Part shown: positions 44,300 to 53,365 of the stretch, piece by piece
Position numbering within the stretch: position 1 is the first letter of the stretch
How the letters are laid out: the number at the start of each line of letters is the position of its first letter
Assembly: GCA_036494815.1 (NCBI GenBank)
Contig: DASXNV010000063.1
Location: 162,996-226,995 of the forward strand
DNA: 64,000 bases
Direction: 5' to 3'
DNA from: Poindextera sp036494815
GTDB taxonomy: Bacteria > Pseudomonadota > Alphaproteobacteria > Caulobacterales > Caulobacteraceae
Program-made: the position numbers and the translations under genes
The notes under the pieces: generated by a model
Database searches by the model: none
What the model was told of the DNA's origin: nothing
Seen by the model: the letters and a program-made list of their open reading frames with translations, nothing else

Positions 44300-46411
44300 T
44301 CAGTACGGCGCGTCGATATCGCCCAGGGCGACATAGACGCTCTTCAGTTGCGAATAGTGCTCGATGGCGGCGCGGCCGTTTTCGCGGCCCAGGCCAGACT
44401 GCTTGTACCCGCCGAAGGGCAGTTCGATGGGGGTGACGTTGTACTGGTTTATCCAGCAGGTGCCCGCCTGCAGCCGCGCGATCACCCGGTGGGCGCGGGT
44501 CAGATCGTTGGTGAACACCCCGGCGGCCAGGCCGAAATCGGTGGCGTTGGCGCGCTCGACCACCTCATCCTCGCTGTCGAACACCAGCACGGTCATCACC
44601 GGGCCAAAGATCTCCTCGCGCACGATGGCCATGTCGTCCGAGCAGGCGTCGAACACGGTGGGGGCGACGAAACATCCCTTGGCCAGGGCGCCCTTGGTGA
44701 CGCGATGGCCACCGACCAGCACCTTGGCGCCCTCGGCCTTGCCGCGCTCGATATAGCCCAGCACCTTTTCCATGTGGCCTTGCGAGATCAACGCGCCCAC
44801 ATGGGTGGCGGGATCCAGCGGATCGCCCACCACCATGCGCTCGACCCGGGCCACCAGCTTCTCCAGGAAAGCGTCCTTGACCGAACGGTGCACGAACACC
44901 CGCGTGCCGTTGGAGCAGACCTCGCCGGCGGAATAGAAATTGGCCATCAGGGCGCCGGAGACGGCGTTGTCCAGCTTGGCGTCCTCGAACACGATCAGGG
45001 GCGACTTGCCGCCCAGCTCCAGGGTCACAGCCTTCAAGGTGGCGGCGGCGTCAGCCATCACCTTCTTGCCGGTGCCGACCTCGCCGGTCAGGGAGATCTT
45101 GCGGATCTTGGGGTGGCGGCTCAGCAGCCGGCCGGTGTCGGCGAAACCCTGGACCACGTTGAACACCCCGTCGGGCAGGCCGGCCTCGGTGAAGATCTCA
45201 GCCAGGCGCAGCGCCGTCAGCGGCGTCAGTTCCGCCGGCTTGAAGATCATGGCGTTGCCGCAGGCAAGGGCGGGCGCCGCCTTCCAGGAGGCGATCTGCA
45301 ACGGATAGTTCCAGGCGCCGATGCCGGCCACGATTCCCAGGGGCTCGCGGCGCGTATAGCCAAAGGCCGAAGGCCCCAGGTCCACGTGCTCACCGGCCAG
45401 GGTCGCCGCGAGGCCCCCGTAATATTCCAGGCAATCGGCGCCCGACAGCACATCGACGGCGATGGTCTCCTGGATCGGCTTGCCGGTGTCGCGGCATTCC
45501 AGCTCGGCCAGTTCGTCATTGGCGGCGCGCAGGAGGTCGGCGGCGCGCTTGAGCACCCTGCCCCGCTCCGCTCCGGTCATTGCGGCCCAACGCACCTGCC
45601 CCTGCTCCGCCGCAGCCACCGCCGCCTCGACGGTCTCGGCGCCGGCGATCTCCACCAGGGCCAGGGTCTCGCCCGTGGCGGGATTGAGCGTGGCGAAGGT
45701 CTCGCCGGACCCGGCCACAAAGCGGCCCCCCACATAGTTGCGGCGGATATCGTCCTTGGTCAGCTCCACGTGGCTGCGCGGCGAAGGCCGCATCTCCGCC
45801 AGGCGGCTGTCGACAAAGGCGGTCAGCATGGCCCGGGCCGACTCGCTGTCGGCTTCCCGCCAGGTGGACAGGGCCGCGCGCAACCAGACCCCGTCGATCA
45901 TGGCCGCGATCATCGCCGCCAGCCGGCCAGCCTCGGTCGGCCGCACGAGCATCTTCAACGCGTGGCTCAGATTGGACAGCATGCGGCGCTGATAGACCGC
46001 CTGCACCCGGCGCAGGCTTTCGGTGTGCAGCACCTGGCCCCAGAAGGCCAGCCAGGCCGCGCCCGTGCGCTGCTCGAATTCCTTGGCGTCGAGATTGGCG
46101 TCGATGATCGCCTGGACCCGCTCGCGCGGACTATTGGCCTGACGCAACCGCGTGACCACCTTCGACCCCAGTCGGCCGGTCAGGGTGCGGAACGCGGCGT
46201 CGAGCAGCCCATCCTTGTCGCCGAAATAATGGGCCACCAGACCCGGCGAAACATTGGCCCGGCCGGCGATTTGAGACAGGGTGGAGCCCACATAGCCCAT
46301 CTCCGCCAGGCTATCGATGGTCATCTCGATCAGCTGCTGGCGCCGCCCCTCTTCAGCCTCGCTCTTGGCCTGCGGGCCGGACGACGGATTGGACGACGAG
46401 GACAGGGCCAT
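44300..46411 (-). CDS. betB: BetI-BetB fusion: TetR-type choline repressor joined to betaine aldehyde dehydrogenase
   Basis: One uninterrupted frame of 703 residues. Residues 20-205 are BetI: a TetR helix-turn-helix (STLSQIAGRANVSPGLVAHYFGDKDGLL) and the BetI-specific ligand domain (WLAFWGQVLH, RRMLSNL, MIDGVWLRAALS). Residues 216-703 are BetB, a full aldehyde dehydrogenase with Asn368 (GAWNYP), Glu465 (LELGGKS) and Cys499 (GEVCSNG). The joint is only about 12 residues (205-217). BetI and BetB are normally separate adjacent genes. An internal ATG (Met207, about 45793) or GTG (45769) could yield free BetB, but neither has a well-spaced ribosome site. It would repress the operon and oxidise betaine aldehyde to glycine betaine. 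Confidence 0.92.
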   Translation of the reverse strand: MALSSSSNPSSGPQAKSEAEEGRRQQLIEMTIDSLAEMGYVGSTLSQIAGRANVSPGLVAHYFGDKDGLLDAAFRTLTGRLGSKVVTRLRQANSPRERVQAIIDANLDAKEFEQRTGAAWLAFWGQVLHTESLRRVQAVYQRRMLSNLSHALKMLVRPTEAGRLAAMIAAMIDGVWLRAALSTWREADSESARAMLTAFVDSRLAEMRPSPRSHVELTKDDIRRNYVGGRFVAGSGETFATLNPATGETLALVEIAGAETVEAAVAAAEQGQVRWAAMTGAERGRVLKRAADLLRAANDELAELECRDTGKPIQETIAVDVLSGADCLEYYGGLAATLAGEHVDLGPSAFGYTRREPLGIVAGIGAWNYPLQIASWKAAPALACGNAMIFKPAELTPLTALRLAEIFTEAGLPDGVFNVVQGFADTGRLLSRHPKIRKISLTGEVGTGKKVMADAAATLKAVTLELGGKSPLIVFEDAKLDNAVSGALMANFYSAGEVCSNGTRVFVHRSVKDAFLEKLVARVERMVVGDPLDPATHVGALISQGHMEKVLGYIERGKAEGAKVLVGGHRVTKGALAKGCFVAPTVFDACSDDMAIVREEIFGPVMTVLVFDSEDEVVERANATDFGLAAGVFTNDLTRAHRVIARLQAGTCWINQYNVTPIELPFGGYKQSGLGRENGRAAIEHYSQLKSVYVALGDIDAPY

Positions 46412-46420
46412 GAGAACCGC

Positions 46421-46442
46421 ACATTGAATGAACGTTCAATGT
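46421..46442. promoter_or_regulatory. BetI-type operator of the betI-betB fusion gene
   Basis: The 22-base site has perfect outer arms ACATTGAA and TTCAATGT around TGAACG, ten bases upstream of the fusion gene ATG. It resembles the known BetI operator half-sites (TTGAACGTCCAA type) and is the expected autorepression site. Confidence 0.7.
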
Positions 46443-46617
46443 GCCCCTTAAGCCCTTCGGACGCAATATGGTCAATCCCAGCAGGACATTTGCATCCTGT
46501 ATTGTCGGCGCAGGGCCTGAACCTCGAGCCGGCGACCCGAGGCCGCAGCGAGACGCTAAATGCCCGTTCAGGGCCGAAAGGCTGCACCTTGAAAAGGCTG
46601 AATGTTCGGAGAAATTC

Positions 46618-46692
46618 TGGTGGATGCGACAGGGATTGAACCTGTGACCCCCTCGGTGTGAACGAGGTGCTCTCCCGCTGAGCTACGCATCC
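46618..46692 (-). tRNA. tRNA-Val (CAC anticodon)
   Basis: On the minus strand the sequence folds as a 75-base tRNA with encoded CCA. The acceptor stem is GGATGCG/CGCATCC, the D stem GCTC/GAGC, and the anticodon stem CCTCG/CGAGG with loop TTCACAC, giving anticodon CAC. The T arm is ACAGG-TTCAATC-CCTGT, followed by discriminator A. It reads GUG codons, which are abundant in this GC-rich genome. It is located between the betI-betB promoter and a small-protein gene. Confidence 0.96.
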
Positions 46693-46816
46693 GATCCAGG
46701 GAGGGCGTGCCTATAGCCTGCGGCCTCACGCCTCGCAAGGGCCGAGCGGCGGCTTGGCGCGAACAATCGATCGGGCGGGTTTGACGGCGCCGCGCCAACC
46801 ATACCGAGCGAAGGCG

Positions 46817-47083
46817 TCAGCCGCAGCGCCGTTGCAGGAACGACGGCCAGGTATCGGACTGGGCTTGCCAGCGACCGACCCTTTCGGAGGGCCCGGCCTC
46901 GGCGCCGTTTTCCAGAGACCGCAAACCTACTTCTTCAACGACGATCGACTTGTAACGACTGACCGAGACCCGGGCGTTTTCGCCGGGGCGAAGGTCACGA
47001 TGGATCGAATGACCACCAAAGGTCTCGGTGATCTTGACGATATTGCCGCTCTCAAGGGCGTTTTCAACGAAAATAACGGTCAT
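46817..47083 (-). CDS. Small hypothetical protein (88 aa)
   Basis: I do not recognise a named family. The first 55 residues (MTVIFVENALESGNIVKITE, then GENARVSVSRYKSIVVEEV) have protein-like alternation of hydrophobic and charged residues suggesting a small beta-rich fold. The C-terminal 30 residues look less ordered. There is no signal peptide or membrane segment. An overlapping frame on the other strand has poorer composition. Confidence 0.55.
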   Translation of the reverse strand: MTVIFVENALESGNIVKITETFGGHSIHRDLRPGENARVSVSRYKSIVVEEVGLRSLENGAEAGPSERVGRWQAQSDTWPSFLQRRCG

Positions 47084-47171
47084 GGCACTTGCACAATCCT
47101 GGCCCGCGCGAGCGACGCCCCTGAGGTTGGACTAATGACTTGGAAAAGACGGACGCAGCGCGATCCGAACT

Positions 47172-47288
47172 AGAGCGGGTTGAGGAAAAGTGCGAAGCGG
47201 TTTTCCGCCCGCAACCCGCTCTAACTTGTTAGAATCGATCACGTTTTATGATTTTGGATTGATTCAGTCCAAAATCATCGTGATCTAG
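47172..47288. repeat. Intergenic palindromic repeat, copy 2 (intact)
   Basis: Two consecutive hairpins. The first pairs AGAGCGGGTTG (47172-47182) with CAACCCGCTCT (47212-47222). The second pairs GATCACG and ATGATTTTGGA with TCCAAAATCAT and CGTGATC. It abuts the stop of the GcrA-family gene, so it may also act as a terminator. The split copy at 8850-9150 shares both hairpins. Confidence 0.75.
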
Positions 47289-47839
47289 CGGAGCGCCGCC
47301 CGAGGCGCGAACCGGCGTGCGCCGTTCGCCTGCTTCAGCCAATAGTCGACCTCGGCGTTGACCGCGGCTTCGCTGCGCTTGCGACGAAGCGAGACTTGGG
47401 CGTGGTCGGCGCAATAGGGTCCGGAGCCGGAGCCTTCGCGACCACAGAAGCCGAAATCGCTGCAATTGGGGTCGCCGATCGGCCAGCGGCAGGCATGGCC
47501 ATGGAGGCTGAGCAGGCTGGCCGTCGGCTTCAGGTCGAGATTGAGGGGAGCGAACGGCGCCGGAGAAACGGGCCGGGGTGTGACCACCGGCTGGACGGTG
47601 GCGCTGCGATGCGCCTGAACCAGGGTGGTCGCGGCGCGGCTCGAACCGGCGGGTCGGCCTCCGAGCGAACGCGGACGGGATGGCGCCTTGCGGCTGTCGA
47701 GACCCAGGCGATGGACCTTGCCGATCACGGCATTGCGGCTGACCCCACCCAGTTGCCGAGCGACCTGGCTGGCGCTCATGCCTTCAAGCCACATCTTCGT
47801 CAGAGCGGCGGTGCGTTCTTCATTCCAGTCCATTGCCAT
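47285..47839 (-). CDS. gcrA: GcrA-family cell cycle regulator
   Basis: A 184-residue protein with the GcrA N-terminal helix-turn-helix: MDWNEERTAALTKMWLEGMSASQVARQLGG followed by SRNAVIGKVHRLGL. GcrA binds sigma70 and activates promoters carrying CcrM-methylated GANTC sites in Caulobacterales. The C-terminal sigma-interacting part is present as HACRWPIGDPNCSDFGFCGR and PYCADHA, followed by an extra basic tail that canonical GcrA lacks. It could be the main GcrA or a diverged paralogue. The second Met (47833) is an equally good start. Confidence 0.85.
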   Translation of the reverse strand: MAMDWNEERTAALTKMWLEGMSASQVARQLGGVSRNAVIGKVHRLGLDSRKAPSRPRSLGGRPAGSSRAATTLVQAHRSATVQPVVTPRPVSPAPFAPLNLDLKPTASLLSLHGHACRWPIGDPNCSDFGFCGREGSGSGPYCADHAQVSLRRKRSEAAVNAEVDYWLKQANGARRFAPRAALR

Positions 47840-48485
47840 GACCCCCTAGATGATGATCCGCAGCCGCGCCCAATCCGTCGAAACAACAGCGTTCGATCAA
47901 AACTGAACAACGCAACAGAGCGGTTTATAACTGTGATATCTGTCTAGACGTCAGGCCCTCCCGCCGTCCTGAACAGAGTAATTGCACCGGTATTTATGGT
48001 TAACAATGCGACAGAACGTGCGCACCTGCGGCGCTGACTTTTCAACACGGGACTTTGATTTGGCATTTGGAGACAGGGATAACAGCATTCTCCAAAACGA
48101 ATCTAATGGGTGGTAGGCGAGCGAAAAAGCCACCACAACCTGTTGTGTCACACGGCGATCCGGTCGACGCTTGAGCTTTGGCGCCGTGGCCCGCACCGCC
48201 GGACCCTGATCAGGCCTCAAAACAACCCCAAGCAGCGGCCGGGTGAGTCGGCTCTGAAATTTATTTCTCTTATATGGCAATGCATTAGACGCACCCCTAA
48301 AACGGGAGACGCCGCGCCTCAGAACAGTTCCGCCGATGAAATGCGACGCATTGGCACAGGCTGTAACGCTCGCCCAGCCACGCCTGCAATTTGATCCAAC
48401 CAACGCCGGCGCCGCCGATCAAATCACTTGATCTGAATGAGAATTGGGGCCGTATTGGCAAGCACGGCGGACGCCTGCGAAGACT
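47840..48485. other. Intergenic stretch without recognisable gene
   Basis: About 640 bases between the divergent gcrA-type and AraC-type genes. The longest open frame (minus strand, about 150 codons) is Arg/Ser/Cys-rich with no plausible fold or ribosome site. AT content is higher than in the surroundings, suggesting promoters for both genes and perhaps decayed sequence. Confidence 0.5.
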
Positions 48486-49619
48486 ATGGTTACCGTCTTC
48501 GCCAAGACGACGCCGGGCTCTTTGTTCATTGCGCGCAAGCACGCGCAAGGTGGGTGGATTGGCTTGTCGTTAACGAGCGCCGAGTTTGCATCTGGAACTG
48601 ACCTTCGGGTCGGCCGACGACCAGGGTTCATCCAGGCCGCCACCCTGCAAGCTGTGACCCACGCCGCTCGTCAACTTGACCTCGATCCGGTCCAGCTTCT
48701 GCGACAGGCAGGGTTAACACCGACCCCGACGGCGCCCTCTGACGCGTGCATCCCCGCGCCCGCGCTCGCCCGTCTGCTCCGCGCGGGCGCCCAGGCTTCG
48801 AGCCGGCCGGATTTCCCGCTGGTTGTCGCCTTGGCCTACCAGTCCCTCATGCTCGCGCGCCCGGACTTTTCGACCCAAGCACCGGGCACGATCGGGGACG
48901 GATTGGAGGCCTTTGAGCGTCACCTGAAGAACTGGCGCAACGCGCCATCGATCAAATTGGAACATCTTCAGGACGCGGTCATTGTTCGACTGGGCTTTCT
49001 CGATCCGGTGGCCGAGGGGGATGCCCTGACCATGGACCTGTGCATGGGTCTGGGCTTGCGGATGCTGCGCTGGGTCCTGGGCGAAAGCTGGTGGCCAGAC
49101 CTGGCCTGCTTCACACGATCCAGACCAGCTGACGTCGCCCCTCATCGCCGCCTGTTTGGCCAGATGGCGTTCGATCACGGCTTCAACGGCCTGATCATCA
49201 ACGCCAAGCGACTGGACCAACCGGTCGTGCTCCCGCCCCCCAGCCTGGCGCTCCTGATCGCCCGCTACGCGGCGAACAACGCCGTCCAAGGCGCCGCCGG
49301 CGCAGCCGGTGAGGTCCGTGAACTGATCGCCCGGCTGCTGCCCACTGGCCACTGCACCATCGACCGTGTGGCCCATCATCTTGGCGTCGACCGCCGGACC
49401 ATCCATCGCCGGCTGGCGGCCGAGGGCCATTCCTTCACCCAACTGATCGATCAGACGCGCCGTGACATGATTGCGGACCAGATCGGCGACAGGACGCGGT
49501 CCTTGAGCTTCATCGCTGACCTGCTCGGCTTTTCCAGCCTTAGCACCTTCTCCCGCTGGCACCGCACAGCCTTTGGCGTCGCCGCCCGCGACTACCGCCG
49601 CACCGGACTATCAGGCTAG
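48486..49619 (+). CDS. AraC-family transcriptional regulator (arabinose-binding-like N-terminal domain)
   Basis: A regulator of about 377 residues. The first ~45 residues are poorly conserved and the true start may be later. The PF12625-type sensor domain follows (QAATLQAVTHAARQLDLDPVQLLRQAGL, then LALAYQSL-like VVALAYQSLML). A C-terminal AraC HTH domain has STIDRVAHHLG-type CTIDRVAHHLGVDRRTIHRRLAAEGHSF and SLSFIADLLGFSSLSTFSRWHRTAFG. Its stop overlaps the convergent enoyl-CoA hydratase by four bases, so it may control that acyl-CoA operon. Confidence 0.85.
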   Translation: MVTVFAKTTPGSLFIARKHAQGGWIGLSLTSAEFASGTDLRVGRRPGFIQAATLQAVTHAARQLDLDPVQLLRQAGLTPTPTAPSDACIPAPALARLLRAGAQASSRPDFPLVVALAYQSLMLARPDFSTQAPGTIGDGLEAFERHLKNWRNAPSIKLEHLQDAVIVRLGFLDPVAEGDALTMDLCMGLGLRMLRWVLGESWWPDLACFTRSRPADVAPHRRLFGQMAFDHGFNGLIINAKRLDQPVVLPPPSLALLIARYAANNAVQGAAGAAGEVRELIARLLPTGHCTIDRVAHHLGVDRRTIHRRLAAEGHSFTQLIDQTRRDMIADQIGDRTRSLSFIADLLGFSSLSTFSRWHRTAFGVAARDYRRTGLSG

Positions 49620-50424
49620 AGCCCTTTGAACACCGGCTCGCGCTTTTCGAGAAAGCTGGCCACGCCCTCCTTGTGGTCTTCGGTCTGCATCAGTCGGCGG
49701 ATGGTCTCTATGGCCCAAGCGCCGATTTCGCGTGGATCGCCATAGGTGGCGCGGCGCAGCCCCTCCTTCATATAGCGCAGGGCCAGGGGCGGGTTGGCGG
49801 CGATCCTGGCGGCCATGGCCCGGGCGCGGGACATCAGCTCTGCGTGGGCGACAACCTCGCTGACCAGGCCGATGCGCAAGGCCTCCTCGGCGGTGATCAC
49901 GTCGCCGGTGAACAAGAGCTCGGCCGCCTTGGCCGGCCCCACGATCGCCGGCAGGCGGTAGAAACCGCCCACGTCGCAGACCAGGCCACGCTTGATGAAC
50001 AGCTCTGCGAACTTGGCGTGCTCGGAGGCGATGCGGATATCGGCATAGAGGGCTAACTCCATGCCCCAACCCACGGCCGAGCCGTTGACCGCCGCGATCA
50101 CCGGCTTGTCGCATTCCAGGGCCGCCATGGCAGCCGGCGTAGGCCTGTGGCGCACAACCGGCGCGGAGGACGCGGCGGAGAAGGCTTTCGGCCCGGCCAT
50201 GATCTCGCGCACATCGTCGCCGGAGCAGAAGGCCGGATCGGCGCCGGTGACGATCACGCAACGCGCCTCGGGATCGGCGACAGCCGCGCGGAACGACGCC
50301 TCCAGCTCGTCATAGGCCTGGTAATTGAGCGCATTGCGCCGCTCTGGCCGGTTGAGGGTGATGGTCGCCACATGGTCGGAGACCTCATAGCGGACATGTT
50401 CAAAGGCCTCGGTTTGGGCGGTCA

Positions 50425-50425
<1 letters not shown>
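49616..50425 (-). CDS. Enoyl-CoA hydratase/isomerase family protein
   Basis: A 269-residue crotonase-fold enzyme. The oxyanion-hole segments are NRPERRNALNYQAYDEL with AFCSGDDVREI and DKPVIAAVNGSAVGWGMELAL. The catalytic region FIKRGLVCDVGGFYRLPAIVG contains Asp in place of the usual second Glu, so hydratase activity is not assured. It overlaps the phosphotransferase stop by one base (TGATG) and is third in an operon with an acyl-CoA ligase, pointing to degradation of an aromatic or branched acid. Confidence 0.85.
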
Positions 50426-51483
<1,058 letters not shown>

Positions 51484-51496
51484 CCGGCGTCCTCCT

Positions 51497-53365
51497 TCAG
51501 AGGCTGACCATGCCGGCTCCCGGCGGGTTGGCGTAAAGCGCCTCGACCAGGCCATGCCGGCGCTCCAGTGTGGCGCGCTGGTTCACATAGCCCTTGTCGG
51601 TGATCTCCCCGGCGTCGATCGAGGGCGGTTCGGTCATGATGGTGAAGCGGCCGATCCGGCGCGAGGAGCCCCCGGCGCCGGCATTGAAGGCGCTCAGCCG
51701 TTCACGGACGATCGCGACCAGCTTCTCGACCGGGCCGCCCTCGCCGGGCTCCGCCGCCAGGGCCTGCAGGCCCGCCGGCGATGGCCACAGCAGGGCGCCG
51801 ATCAGCGGCTTGTCCTGCCCGGCGATCACCGCATCGTGGACATAGGGGCTGCAGGCCGCGACCACGTCGGGGCGCAGGGTGCCCACCGAAACCCAGGTGC
51901 CGGAATCCAGCTTGAAGTCTTCGGTCACCCGCCCGTCGAACACCAGGCCCTTGGCCGGATCTTCCGGATCAACGAACCGGGCCGCGTCACCCAGCTTGTA
52001 GAAGCCTTCCTCGTCAAAGGCGGCGGCGGTCTTTTCCGGATCGTTGTGATAGCCGGTGGTGACGGTCGGCCCCTTGACCCGCACCTCCAGCTTGGTCCCG
52101 TTGGGAACCAGCTTGAGCACGATCCCCGGCAGGGGCAGGCCCACCAGGCCCACCCGCTCGGTCTCCCAATGCACCACGGTGACGCCTTGGGTCTCCGTGG
52201 CCCCATACATGGTAGTCAGCGGAATGCGCTGGCCCGTCTCGGCGATGGCCAGGGCCTGCATCCGCTCATAGACATCGTGGGACAGGGTCGCCCCGCCATA
52301 GCCCATATAGCGAAGGTTCTTGAAGAACGAGGCGCGCAAGGTCTCGTCCCGCTCCATGGCCTCGGCCAGCATGCCAAAAGCGATGGGCGCAGAGCCGAAT
52401 ACGATGGGCGAGACCTCATACAGGTTCTTGATCGTGGTCTCGAACATGCCGGGAATCGGCTTGCCCTCGTCCAGGTGCAGGATCCCGCCGACCCAAAGAT
52501 TGCCGTTGAAGCCGATATTGCCCGCCGAGATATGGCTCCAGGGCATCCATTCCAGGGACACCGGGATCAGGTCCGGATCGGGATCCTCCGACCGCAGGCC
52601 ATCCTGGCCGGCGATCACCCCGGCCATCATGCCGTGGGTCTGCGGCACGCCCTTGGGCAGGCCGGTCGAGCCTGAGGTGAACAGGTATTTGGCCACCGTG
52701 GCGTGGTCCAGGCCGGCGCGCGCCGCCTCCACAGCCGCCGTTGGCGAGGTGGCCACGATCTCGGCCAGGGGGATGGCCCCCTCGCCGCTCCCGTCGGCGG
52801 TGACCAGCACCAGATCAGGATCCAGCCCCTTGAGGGTTTCGAAGGCCCGCGCGAACACCTCGCCGCTTTGGGCGAAAATCACCTTAGGCTGCACGGTGGC
52901 GAAGCAATGCTTCAGCTTGGCGTGGTCGCTGGAGATCAGGCTGTAGGCAGGGCTGATCGGCGCCGCCGGAACGCCCGCCGTATAGGCCCCCAGCATGACC
53001 AGGGCGTGCTCGATAGAGTTGGCCGACAGGATCATGACGCTGTCGCCCTGGCCCAGACCCCGGTCCAGCAGCCACTGGGCGATCCCGTCCGCCGCACGCC
53101 TGGCCTCGCCATAGATGACCTGACGCCAGGGCCCGTGTCCTGGTTCGCGCTGGCGGATGAAAGGTCGATCCGGATGCTCGGCTGCGCGGTCGGCCAGCAA
53201 CCGGGCGATGGAGGCTGGGCCCTGCCCCGGCGCATGGTTCGACGAGATCAGAATCGAGCCGTCAGCCCGCCGCTCAACCGATACATCCGGCCCCTTCATG
53301 GGCAGGGGCTTGAACGCCGGCTGGGTCTGGGCGGGGCTCGCGGCGGCGCCGTCGGCTGGCGACAT
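51497..53365 (-). CDS. Feruloyl-CoA synthase-like acyl-CoA ligase
   Basis: A 622-residue ANL-family ligase. The P-loop is YLFTSGSTGLPKGVPQTHGMM. A8-type and other motifs are present as MYGATETQG, KLGDAARFVDPEDPAKGLVFDGRVTEDFKL (with the Fcs-like DGRVTEDFKL ending) and SGTWVSVGTLRPDVV. The last motif is distinctive for feruloyl-CoA synthases, in which the catalytic C-terminal lysine lies near ITDKGYVNQRA. It probably activates a carboxylic acid (aromatic or other) for the hydratase in the same operon. Confidence 0.87.
   Translation of the reverse strand: MSPADGAAASPAQTQPAFKPLPMKGPDVSVERRADGSILISSNHAPGQGPASIARLLADRAAEHPDRPFIRQREPGHGPWRQVIYGEARRAADGIAQWLLDRGLGQGDSVMILSANSIEHALVMLGAYTAGVPAAPISPAYSLISSDHAKLKHCFATVQPKVIFAQSGEVFARAFETLKGLDPDLVLVTADGSGEGAIPLAEIVATSPTAAVEAARAGLDHATVAKYLFTSGSTGLPKGVPQTHGMMAGVIAGQDGLRSEDPDPDLIPVSLEWMPWSHISAGNIGFNGNLWVGGILHLDEGKPIPGMFETTIKNLYEVSPIVFGSAPIAFGMLAEAMERDETLRASFFKNLRYMGYGGATLSHDVYERMQALAIAETGQRIPLTTMYGATETQGVTVVHWETERVGLVGLPLPGIVLKLVPNGTKLEVRVKGPTVTTGYHNDPEKTAAAFDEEGFYKLGDAARFVDPEDPAKGLVFDGRVTEDFKLDSGTWVSVGTLRPDVVAACSPYVHDAVIAGQDKPLIGALLWPSPAGLQALAAEPGEGGPVEKLVAIVRERLSAFNAGAGGSSRRIGRFTIMTEPPSIDAGEITDKGYVNQRATLERRHGLVEALYANPPGAGMVSL

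Noticed and set aside
44348..46639. 763-codon plus-strand frame antisense to the betI-betB fusion
   Set aside because: Shadow frame; the minus strand carries catalytic and DNA-binding motifs and a promoter operator.
46754..47173. 139-residue plus-strand frame opposite the small hypothetical gene
   Set aside because: Poorer composition than the minus-strand frame, which has a plausible N-terminal fold.
47951..48403. Possible 150-residue protein on the minus strand
   Set aside because: Arg/Ser/Cys-rich, no ribosome site, no plausible fold. It lies in an AT-richer intergenic stretch.
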